64,000 nucleotides of DNA. Source: Paramacrobiotus metropolitanus (lineage: Eukaryota; Tardigrada; Eutardigrada; Parachela; Macrobiotidae). Numbering within the stretch: position 1 is the stretch's first letter; each line of letters opens with the position of its first letter. Positions 1-10,842 of this stretch are shown piece after piece. The translations under genes were made by a program, and so were the position numbers. Below the pieces are notes generated by a model. That model was not told the DNA's origin, did not search any database, and worked only from the letters and a program-made list of their open reading frames with translations. The stretch is taken from positions 310,001 to 374,000 of the forward strand of contig NW_026570264.1 in assembly GCF_019649055.1 (NCBI RefSeq). Direction: 5' to 3'.

Positions 1-66
1 GCGTTTCTCGACGAACGATCTACTGCATGTGTTTATCCATTTGGCATGAAGGTTAGTTAAGTCTGC

Positions 67-2251
67 ATGACGGCGCACAGTGAACCGCACGAGATCGGCT
101 CGTTTTCCTGGAGCACCGCGCCATCTGTGCAGCATCTACTCTATCACGACGACCGCAGTGGTCTAAGGGAGCTGCATCGTCGCGGCCGACCGGGACAGAC
201 CCTGGTTGAGGAACTGTTTATTCCGCTCGATAAGGGGCGCCCAACCGAATCAATCCAAAAGAATCCCGGGCCCGGTTTGGAGCTGTTGCTACACTGGATG
301 CAGCGTCATCCCCACAGTGTCGTTAAACATTCGTAAGAACACTGCTTTGTGCTTGGTGACGCTGTTCTGTTTGGAACTGGAAGTTGGTTGTACTTTAGGT
401 GCCATGCAACGATCATCTGCTGGCGTGACGTTCTACACAAAGTTATAGTGACACCATACGAGAGACTGAAAGGTAATGCAAGACTTTACATTTCGGCAAT
501 AACGAAAAGTCTTTACGATATTCTACTATCTGGTGGGGGCAGGCTGGATAATTTACGCATGCAACGTCGATGGCCAAATCTACCTGTCTCTCAAGGAACC
601 GGGCCTTACTGCAGCCCGGAGTGGTCAATCCCGAGATGCTCACTGGTACGTCAGCTGCAGCAAATCTGATTGGTTATTTGGACACAACTTTACAACTTAT
701 GCCACTATTCCCTTGCGTCACATTAAATGTTATTGTTCTATTAAGAGCAGTTTACGTGTTTTTGTATTTAAACGAGCATGCGGGTATCAGAATGAATGCG
801 AAGACTGAACACGGTTTTATCTTGTGACCTTAGTGTATGCGAGCTTGCAAATCACTAAAATTTTGGTCCGCTAGTCTGTCTGTTCAGCGGTCCCACGGAA
901 CGGGAGTTAGGCAGGCTGATATTCTACTGGAGATTTTTAAAGCTATGTACCGGGATAGTTAACTTAATGTTTGGGTGCTGTAGTCTTAAAATCGAAGACA
1001 GCACGACATAAAGTTTTCGATGCGGACCTAATTTCAGGCAGCGCAGTTTCCAGCATTACATGACCAGTCCACCGCAGCGTCCCGAATCTCTCCCGGCATC
1101 TCCCTCCACCCGGCATTTTTGCTCCGTAACCAGCACAACAGTCGGTAGCACGACGGTAATTTCCGGTGGCGTGGTGGTCTGCTTCGATCCCGGCAAACTG
1201 CACATTTCTCCGCCGCAGTGCTACGTCCAGTTGCATATCGAGCAGCGAGCGGATGAAGAGAATCTCTGGCGCAAACTGTGGTCAGTGAAGTAATAATTAT
1301 TATTTCAGTTTGGCTATTCCGGCGCGTTTGTGCAAGGATCTTTGTTAACCGGTTCTGTATAGGGACCATAGTATGCGCTCCATATGGGCGGAATGCTTTC
1401 TGTCCGGCACACCAAAGGTCATCATCGGCTACCATGACCAGCTGGGACATGTGTCCATGACAGAGGAACTGCGGACGGCCAAAATTCCGGCTTTGACGAA
1501 ATGCCACAAAGTCGGTAGAATATATGTATCAAGACATATACATATTGTGTGTGTAGAACATATATGTATATGTTGTTTCAAGACAAGGAACAACAAACGC
1601 TTCAAACTGAATTTTAGTACAGTAATTTACGTTTACAGCAAAAAGAAAACACCTGGTCGGACTCCGTGTGTCTGGGCTATCTGCGGACCTTTGCAGATTT
1701 GGTGACGCAGACGGTTACCGACGACTACAATGAGTAAGCGGCAGTTACGACACCGGTTAATATTTAAGACATAATTAATAACTAAGTACCTAATATCCGT
1801 CAGTAATCAAGAATTATTTTGTGGGTCCACATTACGCCATAGCATAAAAGTGTCCAGCTTGCAGCAGTACAGAATTACAGTAGTTAGAGGCTAGAGCAGC
1901 ATTTCATAATTTTTGTCAGAATTTAGTTAATTCGGGAATAAATATAAATTCGAAGATACGCTAAAAATCAGCAGAACAAACATATATCAGTTTGTTTACA
2001 AACAATATATAAATACTAAAATAATTACCTTAATTTTTGCCATTTTCTTATTTTAAAAAAAAATATAAACTATCGGATTCAAGCATTTTAATAGGGGATT
2101 TTTTATTTCATGTAGAGCGACATACACATTCGAATGGGATGCCGTCAAGAGCGATACCATCACTGTGGAGCGGTTACCTAACGAATCTCAACACCGGTTC
2201 CTACCGGCGTGGTATCTGGCGCAACCGCCTTCGCCACCGGCAAATCATTAA
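67..2251 (+). CDS. DXO: DXO/RAI1-family decapping protein, catalytic residues lost
   Basis: Seven exons with matching phases: 67-332, 399-472, 543-645, 1038-1280, 1372-1510, 1639-1733, 2116-2251; 351 residues. DXO/RAI1 enzymes remove incomplete or NAD caps from RNA 5' ends and degrade the body. Family landmarks appear in order: EIGSFSW near the N-terminus, CWRDVL...TPYE (about 96-111), GW..Y...VDGQIYLS, the PPQCYVQLH strand (206-214), W-ECFLSGTPKVIIGY, W..SVCLGYL, and the typical C-terminal end FLPAWYL. Length is close to the usual 350-400. The metal-binding E-x-D motif reads V193-V-V195 and the E-x-K motif reads Q212-L-H214, so hydrolase activity is unlikely; a binding or scaffold role is inferred. 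ATG 67 is used because upstream ATGs are out of frame. An AATAAA lies at 2478-2483. All introns are GT/AG. Confidence 0.9.
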
Positions 2252-2388
2252 TAATCAATTAGCTAGGAACAATTCTTATCGTGGCGCTTGGAAGCCGAAA
2301 TATATTATTTTCTTCTAACCTGGCTGCCCAGCGTTGAATCTACTGAGTGAGATTCTGCTTCATTGTATCACAATGCTGCCCAATGTTT

Positions 2389-3235
2389 TCTCTTTATTTC
2401 CCTTTACACGAAGTTCACAGATTTTTTCGAATTAACCGCATTTACCGAGTCCCCCGTCTTCCATACGCATTTTTACAAATAAAAGGAATAATCTAATGCG
2501 CTATTAACGAGCAATCGTCATGCTTTCTGACCCGAACAAAATTAACGGTATATACTTCTACAGCAATTATCCGTAAAAATGCGAGTATGTACACAGAAAT
2601 TGGCTGTATCTTGTATATGATTTCTTTATCATTTTTCCCTACACGAGGTTTTCCGAGTTTTCTTCGAGTTAACCGCATCCAGTATTTCCTCCATTTCTCC
2701 ACGGATATTTTCACGAATTAAAGAAATTTTTACATGTCATGTTTTGTAAGCCCAACAAAATTAACCCTATATAATTCACTATAAAAAAACATATGCAGAT
2801 ACTATGGGTGTATCTTACGGTTTCTTTTTTACTTTTCTGGCCATACTTTTTTCCGTTTTTTTCGCATTGACCTCATTAATTCCTCAGCTTTTCCATGGTT
2901 TAAATTTCCATGGATTTTCTATGAATATTTATTTTCTATTCTTAAAAATTAAAGGAATTTCTACAGCGTCCCACAACGAACAATTTTCCTGTTTTGTAAG
3001 CCGAACAAAATAACTCCATATAATTCACTATAAAAAACACATATAAAGATACAGTTGCTGTAGCTTATGGTTTCTTTCTAATTTTCCTGGGCCTATTTTT
3101 TTCCGTTTTTTTCTTTGAATTAATCGCGTCTATATTCCTCCATTTTTTCCATGGATATTCTTACAGAATAAATAAATTTCTCCAACATCCCGCAACGAAC
3201 AACCGTCATTTGTAACCCGAACAAAATCAGCATAT
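2389..3235. repeat. Degenerate tandem repeat, about four units of 215-250 bp
   Basis: Four diverged units each end in a block like GTAAGCCGAACAAAAT, at about 2528, 2748, 2997 and 3213, usually followed by a TATATAATTCACTATAAAAA-like block. The body of each unit carries TTTTTCCGTTTTTTTC and TTCCATGGATATT-like stretches. The array fills the gap between the convergent 3' ends of the DXO-like and TRUB2-like genes. Short ORFs inside it are AT-rich and not conserved between units, so no gene is called. Confidence 0.8.
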
Positions 3236-3302
3236 TCTCAGGCCGAAAACCAAAATAATAAGCCGACAAATAAGCGAGAAAGCGGTCGCATCACAGTCGT
3301 TT

Positions 3303-6300
3303 TCATTCGCGCACCAGTCGCAGCACATTGGGAATCCGTTCGCGTTCCTCCAGCGTCTCGGCCGGGATGCGCTGCAGGAAGGGTTCATCCAGCAGGGCCA
3401 TCTCGCGGTCGGCGGCCACGGCGCACTCCTGGATGTTGGTGATGATGCCGGCGGCGGTCCAGTCGCTGCGGACCAGGGCGTGCTCCAGGGTGAAATTACC
3501 GCAGCGGATGCGCCGCAGCCGCGTCACCACGGCGCTGCACTTGCAGTCTTCGGCGATGTCGTTGATCATCTTCATTAAAAACCTGTGCAAAATACATATA
3601 TGACCATTAATAAACTGCTATTAATTTAATCAGTATCTCTTTTTTATTATGTATTAGTAATAAGCATAGCGAAAATATTTTTTGTAATTAATATAAACAA
3701 TATTTCTGGTAAAAAAATTAAAAAAAATTAACACTGACGAATTTATTAATTATTAACTAATTAATCAATGCAATTGCAGTCTTCCCGCGATGTCGCTCAT
3801 CATCTTCATTAAAACCTGCAAAACAGTATCTTCTACAAATTAACGGAAAAAAATAATCCCTATCATTAAAAAAATATATGTCTTGCGCAAACCAAAGAGA
3901 AGTTAGTGCAGTGAGAGACGTTAGAAGCCAATGCAGATGTTCAACGTGAATTGATATCAACTTCCTGCCGCTGCACTACGATCAAACCCGGTTTGTACCG
4001 AGTGCGTATGAAAATCACACAAATCGTTGACATTATCTCTATGCAAAGACTAACGCTCTGTAGCCCAAATTCAATTTAATTAAAAATAAAACAATAAAAA
4101 ATAATGCTTCTAATTTCTTAAATATAATAAAAATAATAATACGAATTTCACGACGGAAAGTTGCAATTATTTTGTAGATATTCACAAATTAAAAAAATAT
4201 TCTCCATAGTATCGTAGGAAAATTGCCGAATGAATTTCTGAAGTTCGTAACCAGAAGGAAAAATAATTTCCTTTAAACTGAGAACTAAACGTACGTGTCA
4301 GTCTCGTTGATGCAGTGCACCTCCACGGTGAAGTAGGGCGGCTGGAAGTCCACCAGTTTGAGCCGGTAGATGAGCTGCAGGGAGTCGTCGCGCGGGCGCA
4401 CCAGGCCGCGGGCGCGCAGTTCATAGGCGGTCTGACTGCGCGGATCGACGCCGTAGGATGACTGGATGTGCCGCTGGAACTGGCCTTGGTAAAAGGTCAA
4501 GAAGCGCTCCAGCCGGCCGCGCGTCACATGACTGAAGGTCGTCCGCTCCAGGACGCGGCCCGTCTGCAGGTAGTTGGTGGTGCGCAGGCCGAATTTACCC
4601 TGGATGTGGTACGCTGCGGGGAAGGGAAAACATTATTTTTCTGTGAATAACCATTAATCGAATTATTATGGGCCTGAAAACATTGTAGTTATTTTCATTT
4701 ACTGTTGGGGAAATATTTAAAAAATTCTCAATCTTTACGTGACCGGTTATTACAGTAATTATTCATTCATTTCAATAATTTTTTTTATTAATTGAATTTA
4801 TTAATTTGCGCGTTGATTAATTTATCTACATTCTCAAATAATTATTCATTTATCAACAGTTATTAACATGTTACACGTGACCAGTTATTTTTTGGTACTA
4901 ATTTACGGCACATTAGCTGTATCATTGTAAGTGGATGCAGGAAACAAAATACTTTACATGACACATAAAAATATTTTGATAATACATGACAGTTCGGTTA
5001 CCGATTCCAAAAATTCCACAAAAATTGTCGTAAATATTAAACAGTTATTCAAGTGTGTTTATTGGGCAATAGCCGCCATAACAACAAAAGTGCAAGCGCG
5101 GGCACACTACTTTACAGTTAAAATTTAAACATTAAAAAAACAACCAAAATCAATATCCGCCCGCGGGTTAAAAGGCAACGTACTTAACACAGCAGTAGCA
5201 TTTCCCTTAATGACAGCCAAACTAAAACGTTGCTTCATAAAAGCAGTAGAACGCGCTTCTCCAGTTAATTCACGAGTTTTACGGCCCATAAAATGTACAA
5301 ATTCACTTAAAGCTAGGCCAAAGACACCGAACGTTTCAACAACTATTCAAGTTACTTATTTTTATTCAAGTTACTTATTTTTTAGTTATTCAAGTTACAT
5401 ATTTTTATTACTTACAGTGATGCAGATACACATATCTGAAACAAGGGTGGCACTGGTAAAGATCTCGAGGTAATTATGCCGCTGCACTACGACTGGTTAC
5501 CCCTTATTAGACGCGGTACAGTGGTAACTACTACCTAACTATTGTAGTAACTATGGAGAACTGAATAAAAGTATTATCGAGAGAAAAATTAATTACCCAG
5601 AGAATCACCAATAAACCGATTCTATCATATACTGTACGAGTAGTAACAGTGTAGTTTCTTCTTAAAATTCAGAATTAAATTTTCAGAATAAGACTTGAGA
5701 AAGCAATTTCCTTTTTAATACGAGTAAATTCGAACTCTCAACACGCATCACACTTCCACGTTACGAATAAATCTTTTAAAAAATATTATTCAAATTTTCA
5801 ATGCTAAACAAAAATTAAAACTTCTGTTTCAATCGACATCGTTTCTTTCAATTTCGAAAACAGCCAACACTATACACAGTAAAAATTAATAGAAGTTGTA
5901 ATACGGTAAAATTATGACAAAATATGGTAAAATTATTACGTAAGAAATTAAACTAAACTGATTATGTACAAAAATAAAAGACCTGGTTAACAGATTGTGC
6001 AGTGTCAAAATCAAAAAATTCTGCAGTAGGTAAACAGGCAGAAAGTAAAATGTATGGAAAAAGGGAATGTTAATACTGTAAACTTCTGTTTGTTAATCTA
6101 AACATTACTGCGAAATTTGGGAGACCGACACATGCTGCGCCACTGTTCTACGAAAATTACCGGCAGCAACCAAAAGTCCGAAACACGATAAATGAAAAAA
6201 AAAAAACTGCCAAAAAATACAAAATAAACAAAAAATTCCAAATCTATTCCACCAAGAATTTAAGTAATGTTTTCACCTGTTCGAACATACACCAACAAAA

Positions 6301-7196
6301 GAAAATTAAGTAATATGAAAACAAATTAACACAGCGTACTCGAAAGTTTCTGCAGGAATTAATGAACATCAGTCCGAACATCTCTGTAAATCACTACAAG
6401 CAATCGCAAAGAAGAAAATAAACAGTAAATTAAATATTAATACAACGTTCCTATCCTAAGCAAAACCCCTGGCAATAATCAAACACCAAAAACTTAACAG
6501 TAAAATTCCACAAAAATCTCCAAATTAGTCCAAAATAATTCCAAAATACAAGAAAACATAATACAAATAAACGGAAGAAAAAACAAACCAACCAAAACGA
6601 ACTGTTCTACGGAAAATTCCTGACAACAATCAACACCGTTAAAAAATTTGACAAAATTTCCAGAACTATTCCACGAAGAAATTCCACAACCAGATATACG
6701 AAAAATCAAAGAAAGTAATTGAAAGAAAAATTAAGCAAACATGATTGACTCACTGCATACGGGATTGCGATGGGACATGCTCCGCAGGGCGCCCACCCCC
6801 CGCGCCCCCACCCCGCACACCGTCACCCCCGCCATCTCCGTCACCCCAAAATGGGCGATGCGGATGTTGAAGTCGGTCTTCTCGAAGGCCGGTCCCAGCA
6901 GCAGGGGATGGTCGCGAATGTCGGGGACCGTGGTGACACGGTACTCACTGGAGTTCTCATCCGGAGGCTCGATCTTCACCAGGGACTGGGCGCTGGCACG
7001 GGGCAGCTCGTTTAGATCTGCAAGATACGGATGTTAAAAAAGTGGAAGATGGTGGCGTGGTAAAGAGCACACCGCGGCAGAGATTGGTGCGCAGAGCCCA
7101 GCGCAGGATACGATGATGGAGATCCGAGGGTTTGTAGATGCAGAAGACACCGTTCAGCAGTTTGAACGCCATGGACGAGTTCTCGATGATCACCAT
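3303..7196 (-). CDS. TRUB2: TRUB2-type mitochondrial pseudouridine synthase, active-site Asp missing
   Basis: Four exons on the minus strand with matching phases: 7073-7196, 6754-7017, 4295-4613, 3303-3582; 328 residues, close to the roughly 330 of vertebrate TRUB2. TRUB2 modifies mitochondrial mRNA and supports mitoribosome function. Landmarks: LNGVFCIYKP (14-23), DHPLLLGPAF (77-86), the catalytic strand HFGVTEMAGVTVCGVG (97-112), YHIQGKFGLRT, GR-LERTTFSHVTR, QTAYELRARGLVRP, VEVHCINETDT and the C-terminal TRLRRIRCGNFTLEHALVRSDW. TruB-family enzymes carry Asp in the catalytic strand (the x-L-D-x-x-A-x-G pattern). Here Val100 occupies that position, so catalysis is doubtful while the fold and RNA-binding segments look intact. 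The first intron is 55 bp and the second 2,140 bp. Start at 7196 was chosen by ORF; Met9 is an alternative. Confidence 0.9.
3772..3830 (-). pseudogene. Partial duplicate of TRUB2 last-exon start inside intron 3
   Basis: About 55 bases repeat the acceptor and first codons of the TRUB2 last exon (3540-3595), for example GCAGTCTTC..CGATGTCG.T.ATCATCTTCATTAAAA on the plus strand. It lies roughly 235 bp upstream of that exon in transcription order. Small indels break the frame, and the copy then dissolves into AT-rich intron. It could act as a decoy splice acceptor. Confidence 0.8.
4614..6753. other. Long TRUB2 intron, AT-rich, minor repeats
   Basis: This 2.1-kb intron holds a short tandem repeat of ATTCAAGTTACTTATTTT at 5342-5410. 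It also holds two diverged copies of a block containing CTGTTCTACG.AAAATT and later AAAATTCC...CTATTCCAC (about 6142-6265 and 6602-6685). No exon-like GC-rich segment was found, and the family alignment needs none. Confidence 0.6.
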
Positions 7197-8273
7197 TCTC
7201 GGGGTGAGGTATTATTACCGGAATGATGTCCCCCAATATGCTGGAATAATTTACCACTGTAATCACCAGTTAACAATCAGAATAAAAAGTTGAAAGTCAA
7301 AAGTGTTGGGAAAAATCAGTAAAGTATCTTAAAATTAGTTATTAGTATCCGAAAAATACGATTTCTCGATTTTTAAATTTTACAGCAGCAGGGTTTCTTC
7401 ATTTTTCTAACTGCCGTCCTAGGAAGGGTAGCTACCAGATTGCCCGCTAAACCTTTGTAACTGATATCAGTGATATCAAAATCAACCGGAAAATTTTCCC
7501 TTGCAAGATTGGATAAAATATGTACTAACAAAAAAAACCGTGACAGCTTTAAATTTTCAAATTATTACTGCCGAATGATTTCGATAATGTTCAACGCCCG
7601 TTCAGCTGGGGAAGTCAGCTGCAGCTCCATTCGTACTGGTACAGTGTTTGAGTACATTAACGATAAGTATTTGTACATAGCTCTACATATAGATATACTA
7701 TACGATATTACTGTAGTTTTTTTGAAAAAAAATAATTTTACAATATTTCGTTTGCTTCTGGCTTTACAGTTAGTCGAGGCATCAGTTTTAACATTTTTGC
7801 AATAAAAAACACTAAATACTTTAAAATAATTAATAAATAAACCCTTACAAAGATAAACTAAATTTTGTTTACAAGTGTGAAGTGTATTAGTTAATTTATT
7901 ATAGAATATCCAGTGTTTCGCTCTATAGTACTATCATAATATTACTAAACTTAAGAGTTAAGGTTTAGTAGTATTATAATGGTACTATAGTCTATATATA
8001 CTCGTGTTTTCTATAGCTGTGAACAGTATAGCTATGCTCACATTTTTTATTTTTTATTCTCGATCGCTGTAATTAAATCATAAATCACACCAACAATTAC
8101 ACTAATAATTCATATATCTACGCTCCGTATGATACGTATAAGCACTGATTATATTCCTCGTATCTCATGCACTTAACGGTCTGCATATTGTATTATTACT
8201 GACTTTTTTACTGGACCTTTCACATTTTCGCGCTCCTCCCAAGGTCACGTAAACAGGAAGATCATAATCTAAT
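7197..8273. other. AT-rich intergenic stretch upstream of TRUB2
   Basis: Likely holds the TRUB2 promoter near 7200-7300, though no clear core element is visible. Apart from the hairpin at 7923-7990, nothing recognisable was seen. An ORF at 7470-7805 is AT-rich and without domain features. Confidence 0.5.
7923..7990. repeat. Imperfect hairpin, arms about 32 bp
   Basis: The left arm 7923-7954 (CTATAGTACTATCATAATAT...) pairs with the right arm 7958-7990 (...GTATTATAATGGTACTATAG) with a few mismatches and a 3-base loop. This size suits either a very short fold-back element or a small-RNA precursor. Sequence alone does not decide between them. Confidence 0.7.
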
Positions 8274-9388
8274 AGACAACCGAAACCGATGATTAGTTTA
8301 ATGCTTCCTGTCTAAAACGTTATTCAGATTAATCAGCGTAGGTCGATAGATTTGGTACTAATCCTGTAACCATCGGATATAAATAAATGTAAATTAGGTA
8401 AATACTAATTAAAATTATTAACCTATAAGAAAAACACAATTTTGAAGGTGGCCTGCAGTATAAGGGGGACAGCTAGCCGGCGCAGTTAACGGTAAATACC
8501 CTCGATCGGGTCTAGAAATAGCCAGTTAAATTAACCAGCCATATATATATATATATAGACAATCGAAACCGATGATTAGTTTAATGCTTCCTGTCTAAAA
8601 CTTTATTCAGATTAATCAGCGTAGGTCGATAGATTTGGTACTAATCCTGTAACCATCGGATGTAAATAAATGTAAAAAGTAAATACTAATTAAAATTATT
8701 AACCTATAAGAAAAACACAATTTTGAAGGTGGCCTGCAGTATAAGGGGGACAGCTAGCCGGCGCAGTTAACGGTAAATACCCTCGATCGGGTCTAGAAAT
8801 AGCCAGTTGAATTAACCAGCCATATATATATATATAGACAATCGAAACCGATGATTAGTTTAATGCTTCCTGTCTAAAACTTTATTCAGATTAATCAGCG
8901 TAGGTCGATAGATTTGGTACTAATCCTGTAACCATCGGATATAAATAAATGTAAATTAGGTAAATACTAATTAAAATTATTAACCTATAAGAAAAACACA
9001 ATTTTGAAGGTGGCCTGCAGTATAAGGGGGACAGCTAGCCGGCGCAGTTAACGGTAAATACCCTCGATCGGGTCTAGAAATAGCCAGTTAAATTAACCAG
9101 CCATATATATATATATAGACAATCGAAACCGATGATTAGTTTAATGCTTCCTGTCTAAAACTTTATTCAGATTAATCAGCGTAGGTCGATAGATTTGGTA
9201 CTAATCCTGTAACCATCGGATATAAATAAATGTAAAAAGTAAATACTAATTAAAATTATTAACCTATAAGAAAAACACAATTTTGAAGGTGGCCTGCAGT
9301 ATAAGGGGAACAGCTAGCCGGCGCAGTTAACGGTAAATACCCTCGAATCTCGATCGGTCTAGAAATAGCCAGTTAAATTAACCAGCCA
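8274..9388. repeat. Four-copy tandem array, about 280-bp unit
   Basis: Copies begin AGACAA.CGAAACCGATGATT at 8274, 8557, 8836 and 9117, giving units of 283, 279 and 281 bp and a last copy of about 272 bp. Copies are nearly identical. They differ mainly by a 6-base ATTAGG/AAAGT-type change after ATAAATGTAAA that alternates between copies, and by the length of an (AT)n tail. Each contains GGCGCAGTTAACGGTAAATA and CCCTCGATCGGGTCTAGAAA; the last copy has a small insertion in the CGATCGGG block. The array is recent and non-coding. Confidence 0.97.
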
Positions 9389-10486
9389 GGCGGTGCTAAT
9401 CGCTCGAGTTATATCAGGCGACAAATGTCTCCCGGCTGTACCAGGGAATCCAGGTCTTGGCGTCCAATTAATTTTTCTTTGCTTGGCCGGCTATTATTTG
9501 TGTGCATGTACTATGTATATGCATGGGCAGCCAGATTAGCGGTCATCAGCGCCCGCGAAGCCCGTCAACAAGGTGTCTCGTTAAATCAAATTGCTGTCGA
9601 TCGATTTCTGCAGATTTTTGCACGCGACAGGGATAAACCATTCAGGGAAACTCTGAGTAAAAAAAATGGGAGTAATCCATCTTTGCCTCAGGAACTCTTT
9701 GTCCATTTAATTAATGGTACAGTATGCTAGTGGCATTTAGATTTAGATGCGACATTTCTTTAATTTATGCAGTTAATTTTAATCATTTAGATTTTTACCA
9801 ACTGCCTGTCCATCCATATCTGTACATCGTTGCACATAGAAACAGTACACCGAGGCCGGATAAATATCCAAAAACTTACTGCGTGTATAATTAGTAATTA
9901 ACTGTATGTGCTAAATTTGCTCTGGCTGTCATAGTGAATAATATACAAAGTAGGTATCATGATTTCCAGCCTGAAGGCTGCTTTAAAACTTTTTATTAAG
10001 TTCTGCCTCTGTATTGCCTGCAGTACTTGTATAATAGTTTCTAGCTTGGAAGTAGCCGTCCGTGAGATTGTGATTCCAAATACTTATGCATTTTCTTGTT
10101 CGCACAGACTTTTGTAAAGGACCCAATTCATCTTCCGGTGCAATACAACAATTTATTATTATGTGTTTACGAAATGTACATTTACAATACTCTTGTTTTT
10201 TTTGCGACGTACTAGTTTTACGTTAATTTTACAAACAATAACTATGGTTTTCCATACAGTTTTATAGTACGAGTAATACTGATTTTGTTTATAGTTTTTT
10301 ATATCTATAATCTTCAGTTTACTAATTAATATGAACTTCATGATATATATTACGTATACAGCTTTTTGTACTACAATATATAAAATTTTATATAGACTCT
10401 AGTACTACGTGTATACCAGATACATTTAAAAATAAAAACACAGCAAAGCCTTAAATTTCGGCTGATAGGGGAGTTTTAATCTTGTA
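9389..10486. other. Intergenic, no convincing gene
   Basis: A 101-codon ORF starts at 9425, just after the tandem array, but it has no recognisable domain and the surrounding bases lack exon-like composition. The rest is AT-rich with nothing recognised. Confidence 0.4.
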
Positions 10487-10842
10487 CTAGTACTTATATA
10501 TGTACTTTTCGTTAAGAATTAAAGGAAGAGTTTTTTGGGCAATTTGCATTGCCGGTGTGTCACTATTAAGTACTTTGGTGCAAGAATTAATAATATAAGT
10601 ATCCAAGTGATAAGTTGACAACTCCGCCACATTCGGCCTCCTTATAATCCCGTGAGGCTCACGTGGGTCGGGCAGTGAATTAGCAGTTCCCGCCGGCGAT
10701 AGCTGTAGCTCACGCAATGCTGCAATATTTTGGGCGAGTCAGGTCGCGGAGATTGCACGCGCCTTCCGATCCCACGGTGGCAATGGCATCGCTGACCTTC
10801 GCCAGATCATAAAAAGTGGGCGAGGTCATTCCAACCTGCAAG
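10487..10842 (-). pseudogene. Frameshifted coding remnant, unknown family
   Basis: On the minus strand an acceptor-like CTTGCAG ends at 10843. It is followed by a GC-rich reading frame with protein-like content (TSPTFYDLAKVSDAIATVGS...GACNLRDL). One extra base near 10750 moves the sensible reading to another frame, which continues as AQNIAALRELQLSP...GTANSLPDPREPHGIIRRPN and stops at 10487. Without the shift, the first frame stops at about 10715. A GTGAGC at the shift region might instead be a splice donor, in which case the upstream part is a genuine exon. I do not recognise the family. No partner exon was found nearby. Confidence 0.5.

Noticed and set aside
9425-9730. 101-codon ORF just after the tandem array
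   Set aside because: No domain, no splice context, and composition no different from the flanks.
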